NCBI GenBank assembly: GCA_017534305.1
Contig: JAFWCU010000003.1
Location: forward strand, 1-64,000
DNA from: Clostridia bacterium
GTDB lineage: Bacteria > Bacillota > Clostridia > TANB77 > CAG-465
Length of the DNA stretch: 64,000 nt
Reading direction: 5' to 3'
Position numbers and translations under genes: made by a program. The notes beneath the pieces are model-generated. The model saw only the letters and a list, made by a program, of their open reading frames with translations, had not been told where the DNA came from and did not search any database. Position 1 is the first letter of the stretch. The number at the start of each line of letters is the position of its first letter. Below, piece after piece: positions 19,158 to 28,947 of the stretch.

Positions 19158-20084
19158 CTATCTTTGATATTTATTTCTTTTTTGAGTTAATACCCAGTTA
19201 GTACTATCTTTTACAAGTTCTTGATGACAATATGGACAAGTTGCACTAGTTACAATGTCTACTTCTGCTCCACAACCTGGACATTTAATTGTTCTTTCTT
19301 CACTTACTTCTTTTCTAAATATCATTTCATATGTAACTGTATGAGCAGTTTTGTTACTTCCTCTAAGTACTTCTTTAGTTTCTTGATTAATTATATAGTC
19401 TTTAAATCTAACTATAAGTGTCATAGTAACTTCCAGTGTATTATTTTCTCCTTTTGCGCTAGTTAAAATGGAATCTACAAGGACAAAATCTTCCATTATA
19501 TTTTGTTCTCCTTTAACTTCTAACGTTGCAAGTTGAGATTCATATTGTGCTAAAAGCTCGTTTGACAAAACATTTTTTACTTTATCTAAATCAAAATTCA
19601 TCCAAGCATCTTGTACATCCAGATAGATTTTATAACATTCATTTTTAAATTCTTCTTTATCAAAATTTGGAACAAAGTATCTTCTTATATATCTTTCCAC
19701 GCCTTCTTCCATATCAGCTTTTGCATCAGTAGCTTTCCTTTGTGAGTTTTTCTCTATTTTTGCTCCTTTAATTATATCTGGGACAAAAACAAATCCAAGA
19801 AATGCTGCCATAAAAACAACGAAAAAAATCATTCCACCCAATGTTACTTCTCCAGATGAACCAGAACCAGAATAATCATCATCATCATCATCCCAAGAAC
19901 TCCAAGAACTTGAACTAGAACTTGAGCTCCAACTACTTCCACTATCCCATGAAGATCCACTATCATAATCATAATCAAAACCAGAGTCTGAAAATGTTTT
20001 ATTTTTATTCATCATTGGCAAGAATAGTAGCATCGATGAAATAATAACAATACATATAATTTTTATAATCTTATTCTTTTTCAT
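19158..20084 (-). CDS. Membrane-anchored Tim44-like protein with Ser/Asp/Trp-rich loop and zinc ribbon
   Basis: An N-terminal hydrophobic segment (IIKIICIVIISSMLLFLP) precedes a low-complexity Ser/Trp/Asp stretch at about 35-75. A second membrane helix (MIFFVVFMAAFLGFVFVP) follows, so the Ser-rich loop should be outside. A cytosolic Tim44-like domain comes next (about 125-270), then a zinc ribbon CPGCGAEVDIVTSATCPYC. The start overlaps the stop of the AMP-ligase/ACP gene by four bases (ATGA), a sign of coupling. It may be a lipid-binding or scaffold partner of the operon's product; that is inference. Confidence 0.75.
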   Translation of the reverse strand: MKKNKIIKIICIVIISSMLLFLPMMNKNKTFSDSGFDYDYDSGSSWDSGSSWSSSSSSSSWSSWDDDDDDYSGSGSSGEVTLGGMIFFVVFMAAFLGFVFVPDIIKGAKIEKNSQRKATDAKADMEEGVERYIRRYFVPNFDKEEFKNECYKIYLDVQDAWMNFDLDKVKNVLSNELLAQYESQLATLEVKGEQNIMEDFVLVDSILTSAKGENNTLEVTMTLIVRFKDYIINQETKEVLRGSNKTAHTVTYEMIFRKEVSEERTIKCPGCGAEVDIVTSATCPYCHQELVKDSTNWVLTQKRNKYQR

Positions 20085-21721
20085 TTTTCTACCTCTTCTA
20101 TTATGTCTTTTATAGTTTTTATATCACTTTTTTGTTCTCTTGTAAACTTGACGTTAAACTCTTTTTGAACTTTACAAATAATAGTAGCAAAATCTAAAGA
20201 ATCTGCACCTAAATCTTCAAGAAGTCTATCTGTTGTTTTAACCTCATTCTTTCTAGTTTGTTCTTTAACTATCGCTATTATTTTTGCCTCACTACTTCCA
20301 TTAACTTCATCTTTATTTATGTTTTCCTCTATTTCTTTATTTCTTTTTATTTTTCCAAGAGATGTTTTTTCTAATGGTTCTAATCTTAATTCAATATTTT
20401 GAATTTGCTTAAATAGTGGTAAAAGTTTATTTACTCTTTTAACTTTTTCTTCAATTTTTGTTTTATTATTTAAGCTATCTGTGACTATTATTGCAGCAAT
20501 CTTTCCAGAATTATCATAAACCATAGATTCATTTACTAAATCTATTTTATTTAACAATACTTCAATTTCTTCAGGAAATACCTTCTTACCATTTGGTAAA
20601 ACAATCATATCTTGTTGTCTTCCAGAAATAAACAAATAACCTTCATCATCTATGTAGCCAAGATCTCCAGTTTGTAGAATCGAATCATTACTCTTTTTAT
20701 CTAGATAATTTCCTATAGACTCACCTTTTAGAACTATTTGACCAATTCCTTCTTCATCCAAATTTCTAATAGTAACTTCTACTCCTGGAATAACTTTTCC
20801 AACAGAGCCTAGTTTATGATATTTATCTGTTTCTAAAGATACAACTGGACTACACTCTGTAAGACCATATCCTTGTATAACTTTTATACCTATTTTTGCG
20901 TATGAATTAATAGTTTCAATATTTAACTTTGCTCCACCACACATAAACATATTAACTCTTTTTGAAATATGAGCAAGTTCCTCTTCATAATTTAATAAAT
21001 AATCTAGCACTGCAGGAACTGCTCCCATATATGTTACTTTAAATTTTCCAAGTGCATCTATAATGTTTTCCACACCATTAACATGTGCTCTACTTGCTCC
21101 AACATTAATTGAGTTTAACATATTAAATAGTCCTTCAAGCACATGTGAAAGTGGCATTGCAGCAAGACATGTATCATCCATCGAAAGATTATATATTTTT
21201 TCAACACCATGAATATTTGCACATAAATTCTTATGTGTTAAACATACTGCTTTTGACTCACTTGTAGTACCAGATGTGAAACACACAACTGCTAAATCTT
21301 CAGGATTAATTTTAGAAAAATTTAGTTTTTCTGTTTTTAAATCTATTTTTATATTTTCAAATACAATGGTATTTTTAATTTTCTTAGCCTTTTCTAAGTA
21401 ATTATTAGAAGTAAATACATATTTCATATCCACTCTTGAGGAGATATTTTCTATCTCCTCTTGAGTTAATGATTTATCTAATGGCACTACAATATTTCCA
21501 GTTTTTAAAATTGCAAAAAATGCAATCTCCCACTCATATCTATTTTCTGAAAGTATACCTATTTTTTCTCCTTTTAAAGAATTAAGATTTATGGCATAAC
21601 TATCTACTAAATTATTTAATTCTTTATATGAAATATTCTTAGTTTCTGTTTTATATAATGTTTTTCTACCATATTTAGCAGATGCTTTATCTACTAGTTC
21701 ACAAATAGTATTAAAATCCAT
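20081..21721 (-). CDS. Acyl-AMP ligase fused to an acyl carrier protein domain
   Basis: The 546-residue protein has an adenylate-forming domain (about 1-455): CFTSGTTSESKAVCLTHKN (A3), GYGLTECSPVVSL (A5) and LQTGDLGYIDDEGYLFISGR (A7-A8). A C-terminal ACP domain (about 470-546) carries LGADSLDF, with Ser508 as the likely phosphopantetheine site. It would activate a carboxylic acid as acyl-AMP and load it on its own carrier. A catalytic Lys of the A10 type may lie in SLGKIKRNKEIEE. Four bases separate it from the upstream gene. The substrate is unknown; a fatty acid is likely. Confidence 0.88.
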   Translation of the reverse strand: MDFNTICELVDKASAKYGRKTLYKTETKNISYKELNNLVDSYAINLNSLKGEKIGILSENRYEWEIAFFAILKTGNIVVPLDKSLTQEEIENISSRVDMKYVFTSNNYLEKAKKIKNTIVFENIKIDLKTEKLNFSKINPEDLAVVCFTSGTTSESKAVCLTHKNLCANIHGVEKIYNLSMDDTCLAAMPLSHVLEGLFNMLNSINVGASRAHVNGVENIIDALGKFKVTYMGAVPAVLDYLLNYEEELAHISKRVNMFMCGGAKLNIETINSYAKIGIKVIQGYGLTECSPVVSLETDKYHKLGSVGKVIPGVEVTIRNLDEEGIGQIVLKGESIGNYLDKKSNDSILQTGDLGYIDDEGYLFISGRQQDMIVLPNGKKVFPEEIEVLLNKIDLVNESMVYDNSGKIAAIIVTDSLNNKTKIEEKVKRVNKLLPLFKQIQNIELRLEPLEKTSLGKIKRNKEIEENINKDEVNGSSEAKIIAIVKEQTRKNEVKTTDRLLEDLGADSLDFATIICKVQKEFNVKFTREQKSDIKTIKDIIEEVEK

Positions 21722-21724
21722 TAA

Positions 21725-24280
21725 CTATTCTCCTTTATCTTCTGTTTTTTTAGTTATTTTAATAACTTCTCCTGTTTGCCCATTAAGTTCTACTTCATCT
21801 CCAGTTTTAAGAGAATCTAGTAGTCCGGTAATTCCAACAACTGCTGGAATTCCAAGTTCACGAGAAACAATTGCTGAATGTGAAAGAAGACTTCCTCTTT
21901 CAACTAATATTCCACTTGCAGCTGGGAAAAGCATAATCCAACCTGGATCTGTAAATTCTGCAACAAGTATTTCACCTTGTTCAAGTTTTGCATTTTGTGG
22001 ATTAGTTATTACTCTAACTCTACCACGTACAACTCCAGGAGATGCTCCAATACCTCTTAGTGTAACTTCACCATCTACTGTTTTTTGTGCTTGAGCATAT
22101 TTTTCACGTTTGAAATCATTTCCAACGTTTACTGCACCATATGAATAAAATCTTTCATCTGGATTCATATCGTGATATTTTTGGTATTGAGCCTTACGAA
22201 TTGCAATTAAGTCTTTTAAATTATTTGTAGTAGATTTACCATCAATATAGTAAAGTATTTCATCTACTTCAAGATAAAAGATATCTCTTTTATCCTCAAT
22301 TACATTCATAGATGTAAGGATAAATCCTATTCTTAAAAACAATTCTCTGACTCTTCCAAATAATCTTGTTCTTTCAAATCTTAAATTTTCTCTATTCTTA
22401 ACAGTAAACCTTGCATTTTTAAGGATAAATTTAAACTTTGCTTTCTTAGCTGGTCTAAATCTTAATTTACGTCTTACCTTTTTCTCTGCAGCAATTCTAT
22501 TTGCTCGTTCATCTATCTCCTCAATTCCAACTGTTTTTACTCTATTTGCAAATGTAGCAATAGAAGAATATAGATTTGAAGGATTATCTTTTAGTGTTAA
22601 AGTTTCAAGCTTTAACTCTTCTAAACATCTATCTGAGAACTTATCTAAATATTCATTTAATAGTTTATTAAACTCAGGATATTTAGGAAGCTCTTTTTGT
22701 ATATATAACATATCTGGATTTCTTAGCAATTCAAGTAATTCATCATCTTTTGCAACTACTTTTGCCATTTCTTTAATACGTTTAGCAGGCTCACTACTAA
22801 TAATTCCGCCCTCATTGCATAGAAGATCATTATGTATCATTTCTCCTTCTTCTTTAAAAAGTTCAATGCATTGTTGTTTTAATTGACCATAAAATATCAT
22901 AGCTAAAAAGTCATTAACCAAAGGTGCATCCCATCTATGTAAAAGTTTAGATTCTAGCTCATAATAATAGTCATGAAGATCATACAAATCCATAGTATCT
23001 AAATCTCTATCTTCTAATGCATCATTAAGTCTTACATAGAATTTTTTTGTCATTTTACGAATTTTAAAAAATCCATTAACAAGACCTAGTCCTGCACTCA
23101 TCATTCCTATTTTATCTTGGAAAGTAGACTTTGGAACAGGAAACAAATCTTGAGGAAGTGACTCTTTAACTCCCATCATTGATTCCATGAATTTCTGGTT
23201 ACTTCCAAGTCCTGGAAACATTGATAGAATTCCATACCATCCATAAAGATTATAGTATACTCGTCCATCTATTAAAGCTAGCATACTTTTAAACATTTGA
23301 GTATTCATTTCTATTTTTTCTTGTTTAACTTTAAATATCTTACATAGTTCAATATATACATTTTCGTATACCATACGAATAAATGAAAAAGTTAGAGGTG
23401 TTGTTATTCCGCCATAGCTTTCTACTATATTAGAGTTATCAAAAACATTTAGTTTTCCACCTTTATCACTACCAAGAGTAGTTATAGGTCTAGATTGTAA
23501 AAGATAAAGCTTATTTCCTTCATATGCCCATTCTATATCTTGATATCTTCCAAAAAATTCTCCGGCTTTTTTTACCAAATCACGAACCTGAAGAATTTCT
23601 TCATCAGCAAGAATTTGCTTATCTTTATATAATTTTCCAACATCTTCTTGAACAACTTTTGAGTCACGAAGCACATGCATATAGTCTTTTTTTGCTACAC
23701 TTTTTTCAATATGTTCTCCTGTAATTGTATAAGTATCTGCTGTAGCAATACCATCAACAATACCACTACCAAGCCCCCATACACTAGATACAACTATTTC
23801 TTTAACATTTGAATTTACTGGATTAGCACCAAAAGCTACACCACTTCTATCACTATTTACCATTCTTTGAACTACAGCAGATGGCACCATTATTTCTTCA
23901 ATATTATTTTCTTTTCTATAAGTTTCTATTCTATCTGAAAAAACAGAATTAAATACTTCTAAAACTTTAGAGACTATATCTGCTTTTTTTACATATAGGA
24001 AGGTATCAAATTGTCCAGCAAAAGAATTTTCTGCACTATCTTCATTTCCAGCAGAAGATCTAACAGCAAAATAATCTTGATCACTAAAATCTTTTATTCT
24101 TTCTTCAATTTCAGTAACAGCTTCAGATATTATTTCTTTTTTATCTTTGTCATAAGCAGTATATGCTACAACAAAGAAATCTGGAATATTATCTATTGCT
24201 TTAGATAATTTTGAAAGTGCAGTAGCTTTACCACCCATAAGTGAATACTCACTACTTGTTTTTTCTATTACATAACTCAT
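21725..24280 (-). CDS. PEP-synthase-like / rifampicin-phosphotransferase-like enzyme
   Basis: The 851-residue protein has the dikinase layout. An N-terminal ATP-grasp region has GGKATALSKL, FAVRSSAGNEDSAENSFAGQF and DIEWAYEGNKLYLLQSRPIT. A long helical middle (about 270-740) follows. The C-terminal phosphohistidine domain has GASPGVVRGRVRV and GSLLSHSAIVSRELGIPAVVG, with His as phosphate carrier. It lacks the TIM-barrel of true PEP synthase, so it resembles phosphotransferases that move the ATP beta-phosphate to a hydroxyl group of a small molecule. Within this operon the acceptor may be a lipid or prenyl intermediate; that is inference. Confidence 0.85.
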   Translation of the reverse strand: MSYVIEKTSSEYSLMGGKATALSKLSKAIDNIPDFFVVAYTAYDKDKKEIISEAVTEIEERIKDFSDQDYFAVRSSAGNEDSAENSFAGQFDTFLYVKKADIVSKVLEVFNSVFSDRIETYRKENNIEEIMVPSAVVQRMVNSDRSGVAFGANPVNSNVKEIVVSSVWGLGSGIVDGIATADTYTITGEHIEKSVAKKDYMHVLRDSKVVQEDVGKLYKDKQILADEEILQVRDLVKKAGEFFGRYQDIEWAYEGNKLYLLQSRPITTLGSDKGGKLNVFDNSNIVESYGGITTPLTFSFIRMVYENVYIELCKIFKVKQEKIEMNTQMFKSMLALIDGRVYYNLYGWYGILSMFPGLGSNQKFMESMMGVKESLPQDLFPVPKSTFQDKIGMMSAGLGLVNGFFKIRKMTKKFYVRLNDALEDRDLDTMDLYDLHDYYYELESKLLHRWDAPLVNDFLAMIFYGQLKQQCIELFKEEGEMIHNDLLCNEGGIISSEPAKRIKEMAKVVAKDDELLELLRNPDMLYIQKELPKYPEFNKLLNEYLDKFSDRCLEELKLETLTLKDNPSNLYSSIATFANRVKTVGIEEIDERANRIAAEKKVRRKLRFRPAKKAKFKFILKNARFTVKNRENLRFERTRLFGRVRELFLRIGFILTSMNVIEDKRDIFYLEVDEILYYIDGKSTTNNLKDLIAIRKAQYQKYHDMNPDERFYSYGAVNVGNDFKREKYAQAQKTVDGEVTLRGIGASPGVVRGRVRVITNPQNAKLEQGEILVAEFTDPGWIMLFPAASGILVERGSLLSHSAIVSRELGIPAVVGITGLLDSLKTGDEVELNGQTGEVIKITKKTEDKGE

Positions 24281-24290
24281 AATCTACCCC

Positions 24291-25145
24291 CTATCCTATT
24301 ATCTTTGCTAACATACTAACATAAACTAATATTAAATACATATTTGCAAGAAGTCCTACCATTTTTGCAAACTTCTTATTTTCTTTAATTATAAATAATA
24401 AATTTGGTATATTAATTAAAACATACAAAGCTAAAATTGGGATTATATATTTTGTACCTAAAATATAATATTGCATTAGCATAATTAATGCTTCAAGTAC
24501 TACAACTATTGTTGTAGCCTTAGGAATACCAAACACAGCTGTATATGTTTTAACTCCGTTTTCTTCATCTTCTTTACATCTAACTTTTCTTGCAATTTCC
24601 ACAATCCAAGAACCAAGATATGAAAGAATTAAAAATGGTATAAGTTTTACACTAATTGTTGTTACAAATGTGGACAAGTATAATACTAAAAGTGGCATTA
24701 GAAATTCATCTAATGTAACTTCCAATAATATATGTTTATCTACTAACTTTTTAATAAAAAAAGACTTAGACATAATGGCAAAAAATATCCAAACTAGTGA
24801 TAAATATATTAGACCTTTTAAATTTAATATAGCTGTAAGACCAATTTGTATAACTGCACATATTCCACCAAGTATTCCTAGTTCCTTTAAAGACACAAGT
24901 CCACGTGGAACTGGTCTATATGGTCTATACTTTGAATCCTCTTCAAAATCTTTAAACTCATCTACAATTCTTACCATTAAAAATTGTAACAATGTAACAA
25001 CAAACATTGGAATAAGCATTATCCAGTTTTTTGACTCAGTTGCAAAGCAAAATGTACCAAATACTATTGAAAATATGTAAAGTCCATATGTCGCAATTGG
25101 AAATCTTTCTTTTTGATACGTATACCATTTTTTAAAAAAGTTCAT
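24291..25145 (-). CDS. UbiA-family membrane prenyltransferase
   Basis: A 284-residue integral membrane protein with about eight helices. The first aspartate-rich motif of the family (RIVDEFKDFEED, near residue 60) is followed by YRPYRPVPRGLVS. The second acidic motif is RKVRCKEDEENGVKTYTAVFG near 190. The family transfers a polyprenyl or similar group to an aromatic or other acceptor. No quinone genes are nearby, and the company of AMP-ligases and a DUF3419 enzyme suggests a lipid-like substrate. It has a GGGGAGA-type ribosome binding site and about ten bases to the next gene. Confidence 0.85.
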   Translation of the reverse strand: MNFFKKWYTYQKERFPIATYGLYIFSIVFGTFCFATESKNWIMLIPMFVVTLLQFLMVRIVDEFKDFEEDSKYRPYRPVPRGLVSLKELGILGGICAVIQIGLTAILNLKGLIYLSLVWIFFAIMSKSFFIKKLVDKHILLEVTLDEFLMPLLVLYLSTFVTTISVKLIPFLILSYLGSWIVEIARKVRCKEDEENGVKTYTAVFGIPKATTIVVVLEALIMLMQYYILGTKYIIPILALYVLINIPNLLFIIKENKKFAKMVGLLANMYLILVYVSMLAKIIG

Positions 25146-25167
25146 ATACTCTCCCCTTTACTTTCAA

Positions 25168-26664
25168 TTATTTAATTTTAAGCATTTTCTTAAGTGTTTT
25201 ATAATCTACTTTTGTACTATGACGTTTGTCCACAGGTATTTTATTTACATACCTGATTTCACTAATAGTTTCAAAAGTTATACTATCTATTATTTGTTTT
25301 TGTGGTATTTTACAGCTTTTCTCAAGTACCAAAATTATTCTTTCTACATCATTTAAAACCGCTGTTTTACCAATTCCTTTAAAGTTCGCATGTAAAGATG
25401 CTTCAATATTAAAATATGGTGTTTTTTCCCTTCCTCTTAGCCATAGCTTTCCACTACCATCTATAAAGCCCAAATCGCCAGTTCTATGATATTTTACACC
25501 ATCAACTGAGAATTTATTCTCTTTATCACCATAGCCGCCCACATAACCACCTAAGACGTTATCTCCAGCAACTACAATTTCACCTACAGACTCCGTTTCA
25601 AGCTTTCTAAATTGAGACTCAAATATATTTCCTATTGCTTCTTGCCCTGTTTTTATTATTTTACACTCTTTGACACCTACTATTTTTCCAGCAAGAATAC
25701 CATATCCATTTTTTGTTCGATCTATTTCTTCTTGACTCATTTCAAGAACATTTAGCTCTGCAATAGGTTCTGCTTCAGTTGAACCATATAAAGTAACAAT
25801 TTTAGCTTTTGGAAAAACCATCCTTAGTTCATCTACAAAATCTAAGAACACTGCACCTCCACCAGTAAATACTTTTGTAACCCAATCAAGTACTATCTTT
25901 TTTTGCAAGCAGTACTTTGTAATAACGTTAAGTAATCCTGGAGATGCCATAAGCCTATTTACATTTTCTTTCTTTATTTGTTCAATTAATTTACTTGCAT
26001 TAGAGTTTCCTAGATTCTCATAATTTCCATTAGATATTACTGTAGTAATACCAACACTTAGATTTGAAAGAGTAAATATTGGAACAGATGAAAGTTCAAT
26101 ATCTGATTGTTCATAATTTAAACATTTTTCTAATATTTCGCCTTGACAATTTAAAAACTCATGTGATCTTGCCGCAATTTTAGGTCTTCCTGTAGAACCA
26201 CTTGTATAAGTAATAATTGCTGGATAATCATCATCAAGATCAGGAATTTCTACACCATAATCTCCTTCAAGTTTATCTATAACACTAACATTTACTTTAT
26301 TTTTAAGTTTCTTTAAGTTTTTGTTTATATTAGAATACAAAATATACTTTGTTATTCCAACAACACATTTTATATCTTCAAAATCATTATTTTTTACATG
26401 CGAACGAATAAACCCTGCATCCATAAATACTGGAATTGCTCCAATTGACCATGACGCAACAAGTGTCACATATAATTCTATAGACATAGGTACAAGAACT
26501 AGGATTTTATCTCCTTTTTTCACTCCCGTAGTCTTTAAATAATTTGCAAAACGAGCAACATTCTCATATAACTCTGTATATGTTACATGTTTTTTTCCTT
26601 GTATTAAACAAATATCTTCTTCCTTTTCCATATAATTTTTTGCAAGTTTTAACGCTAAATTCAT
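25168..26664 (-). CDS. AMP-dependent acyl-CoA synthetase/ligase
   Basis: The 498-residue enzyme has ITYTSGSTGRPKIAARSHEF (A3), VTLYGSTEAEPIAEL (A5), YHRTGDLGFIDGSGKLWLRGREK (A7-A8), and near the end IPVDKRHSTKVDY, where a Lys is expected in A10. There is no carrier domain. It is different enough from the ligase/ACP of the same operon that the two probably activate different acids. The gene is tightly packed between the GNAT and UbiA genes. Confidence 0.87.
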   Translation of the reverse strand: MNLALKLAKNYMEKEEDICLIQGKKHVTYTELYENVARFANYLKTTGVKKGDKILVLVPMSIELYVTLVASWSIGAIPVFMDAGFIRSHVKNNDFEDIKCVVGITKYILYSNINKNLKKLKNKVNVSVIDKLEGDYGVEIPDLDDDYPAIITYTSGSTGRPKIAARSHEFLNCQGEILEKCLNYEQSDIELSSVPIFTLSNLSVGITTVISNGNYENLGNSNASKLIEQIKKENVNRLMASPGLLNVITKYCLQKKIVLDWVTKVFTGGGAVFLDFVDELRMVFPKAKIVTLYGSTEAEPIAELNVLEMSQEEIDRTKNGYGILAGKIVGVKECKIIKTGQEAIGNIFESQFRKLETESVGEIVVAGDNVLGGYVGGYGDKENKFSVDGVKYHRTGDLGFIDGSGKLWLRGREKTPYFNIEASLHANFKGIGKTAVLNDVERIILVLEKSCKIPQKQIIDSITFETISEIRYVNKIPVDKRHSTKVDYKTLKKMLKIK

Positions 26665-26683
26665 ATATCATCCCTCATTTTTA

Positions 26684-27592
26684 CTATATTTCTTTGCAAT
26701 ATAACACGTATTCTCTAATTGTATGAGAATTATTTCTTGCTGCCATCTTTTGTGATGTGTTTTCTTTAAACATAAATGCAAAAATCCAATCTTCTAATCC
26801 CTTTTCTTTAGCTGCTTTTGCTATTTTTCTAAGCATTACATTTCCAATTCCTAAGTCTTCATACTCAGGCAATACTGCTATTGTTTTAAGAATTAAAGTA
26901 TGAAGTAATTCACCTCTTTGCAACTCCACTAGATTTGGAATACAAAAAACAAATGCAATCTCTTTGGAATCTTTTTCTGCAATCATAATAAATGATTCAT
27001 CCACCATATCTATATATGGAGTATATTGAGCAATAAAATTATCTTTATCTATATCTGTATAATATGGATTTCTAGAAAAACTTTCACGCGATACGTTATA
27101 TATTTTTTCAAGTTCTTCCATAGCTTTAACTTTAGAAAAGTTACGAATTACAATTCCTTCATCAATAATTTGTTCTTCTATCATATCTAGAACTTCTGAA
27201 TCATATGCATCTGAAACTTTTCCTAATGTAGATGTATACTCAAACTCTTCTTTAAAACCAGCTTTTAAGAATATTTCATTATCTGTAACTGGATTTACAT
27301 TTTCTAATGCAAAAGCAGGTACATCTTCACTATGCTTTAACACCCTATACTTTTTCCAAGTGTTTCCATTCATTGGGCCCACTATCTTTTTAAAACCCGC
27401 CTCTTTAAATATTTCTTCACATTTTGCAAGTATAGCAAGTCCTTCTTCTTTATTTTTAAAATCTACATTTCCAACACATCCAACAAGAGTTCCACTCTTA
27501 TCTTTTGGCGTATTTTCCATAAAACAAGTAGCTTTAGAGTCACCATATTCTATATTTACATTTTTTCCATCTTTTATTGTTTTTATCTCCAT
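26684..27592 (-). CDS. GNAT-family N-acyltransferase
   Basis: The 302-residue protein has a C-terminal GNAT core: LKTIAVLPEYEDLGIGNVMLRKIAKAAKEKG, a variant of the acetyl-CoA loop with G-x-G. The N-terminal half (GCVGNVDFKNKEEGLAILAKCEE and VGPMNGNTWKKYR) resembles a degenerate second GNAT-like domain, so this may be a tandem arrangement. It could attach an acyl group to an amine made by the BtaA-like enzyme. One base separates it from the upstream gene stop, which suggests coupled translation. Confidence 0.8.
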   Translation of the reverse strand: MEIKTIKDGKNVNIEYGDSKATCFMENTPKDKSGTLVGCVGNVDFKNKEEGLAILAKCEEIFKEAGFKKIVGPMNGNTWKKYRVLKHSEDVPAFALENVNPVTDNEIFLKAGFKEEFEYTSTLGKVSDAYDSEVLDMIEEQIIDEGIVIRNFSKVKAMEELEKIYNVSRESFSRNPYYTDIDKDNFIAQYTPYIDMVDESFIMIAEKDSKEIAFVFCIPNLVELQRGELLHTLILKTIAVLPEYEDLGIGNVMLRKIAKAAKEKGLEDWIFAFMFKENTSQKMAARNNSHTIREYVLYCKEI

Positions 27593-27593
27593 A

Positions 27594-28946
27594 CTATGCT
27601 CCTAACATATTTGTTATATATACAACAGTACCAGTTATAATTGTTAATGCTAATATTATTCTTGTGTTATAGTATCCGTTATCTACACTAAATTCTTCTT
27701 TTTTAACATTTGCACGAGATACATATGCAGCTATTCCACATGCAATTTGCATAACAACCATAAATATTAGTACATAATCCATTACCTCGCCAAATACTAG
27801 TTTTTGTATTAACATACTTGGTAAGAAAATACATACTAGTCCTTTAAGAACTGCAAGCACAACACTTTTAAAATCTGAAAAATCGAAATAATATCTTAAA
27901 CGAATATATGTATTCATTATTAAATGCATTGAATAACAAGTAGCATAAGTCATAAAGAATTCTTTTTTCCATCCTGTTATTGCAACTATTCCACAAATTG
28001 CAATACCAATTAAAATATTAGTCTCAATTATTCTTGAATCATATACATTCTCTTTTTCTTTAGTATTTAAACGTGGTAAAGTTAATGCTGTTAAGAATAA
28101 TAATGCAGGTGGAATAACAGCATATAATCCGTATAGAATAATTGTTAAATATCCAACAACCAAAACCTCAACTGTTGCAAGCTTACTAAATACTTTTATC
28201 TTATTTACTATCATTATAATTACATACATAACTGCAAGTATAATTAAATTACGACGTAAATCATGAGTATTAAGAGTTAAATGTGTTGCCAAAAATGCAT
28301 AAGATGTTAATGGTATTAGCAAATTATCATTACCAGTATGAGATATCATCTCAATTATTGCAACATTTAATCCTATTATTGTAGATATTACTAATGTATC
28401 TTCTCTTCCAACTTCTGTAAAAAGAAGTAATGGTACAAGAGTACATATAAATGCAACCATAAAGAACATAAAGCTTCCTTCAAAACTTTTTGCATCTTCA
28501 TTATTTTCATTTAATTTATTTTTTCCATAAGATTTACCAACTAATGCTGCAGTACTATCTGCAAGAGTAAGAATTAGTATTGGTATACTATAACTTACTG
28601 GATTACCTTGAGATAGATAAAATATAAAGAATACTGAAAGTATAAAGAATACTTCTCCCAAAGACTTTCTTTCAACATCAAAAAGAACTGTACCAAGTGT
28701 CTTTTTTAGTCCAGTATTTTTTAACAGATACATTACAACAAGTGCAATTCCAGCTAGTATTCCTACAGACCATGTACTAGTAAATATGTAAGGGAATGTA
28801 AGCATTGTAAATCCCATACTCATATGTATTAATTTTCTTTTTGTTTCTGCTTTTAAATTATACTTTTTTTCTAGTAGTTTAACTACACCTACCATAATTC
28901 CTAAAACTACCAAAACAAAAAGCATGCTTTTCCACTCTATCACCAT
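27594..28946 (-). CDS. Membrane phytol/dolichol-kinase-like protein (CTP-dependent family)
   Basis: The 450-residue, about 12-helix protein has the pattern of the dolichol/phytol kinase family in its first 210 residues: KRKLIHMSMGF, DVERKSLGEVFF and LADSTAALVGKSYGKNK, then SFEGSFMFF. The remaining about 230 residues are additional membrane helices. The family phosphorylates isoprenoid or lipid alcohols with CTP. It is probably the membrane step of this operon. The start has GAGGAGG upstream, just behind the DUF3419 gene. Confidence 0.82.
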   Translation of the reverse strand: MVIEWKSMLFVLVVLGIMVGVVKLLEKKYNLKAETKRKLIHMSMGFTMLTFPYIFTSTWSVGILAGIALVVMYLLKNTGLKKTLGTVLFDVERKSLGEVFFILSVFFIFYLSQGNPVSYSIPILILTLADSTAALVGKSYGKNKLNENNEDAKSFEGSFMFFMVAFICTLVPLLLFTEVGREDTLVISTIIGLNVAIIEMISHTGNDNLLIPLTSYAFLATHLTLNTHDLRRNLIILAVMYVIIMIVNKIKVFSKLATVEVLVVGYLTIILYGLYAVIPPALLFLTALTLPRLNTKEKENVYDSRIIETNILIGIAICGIVAITGWKKEFFMTYATCYSMHLIMNTYIRLRYYFDFSDFKSVVLAVLKGLVCIFLPSMLIQKLVFGEVMDYVLIFMVVMQIACGIAAYVSRANVKKEEFSVDNGYYNTRIILALTIITGTVVYITNMLGA

Positions 28947-28947
28947 A

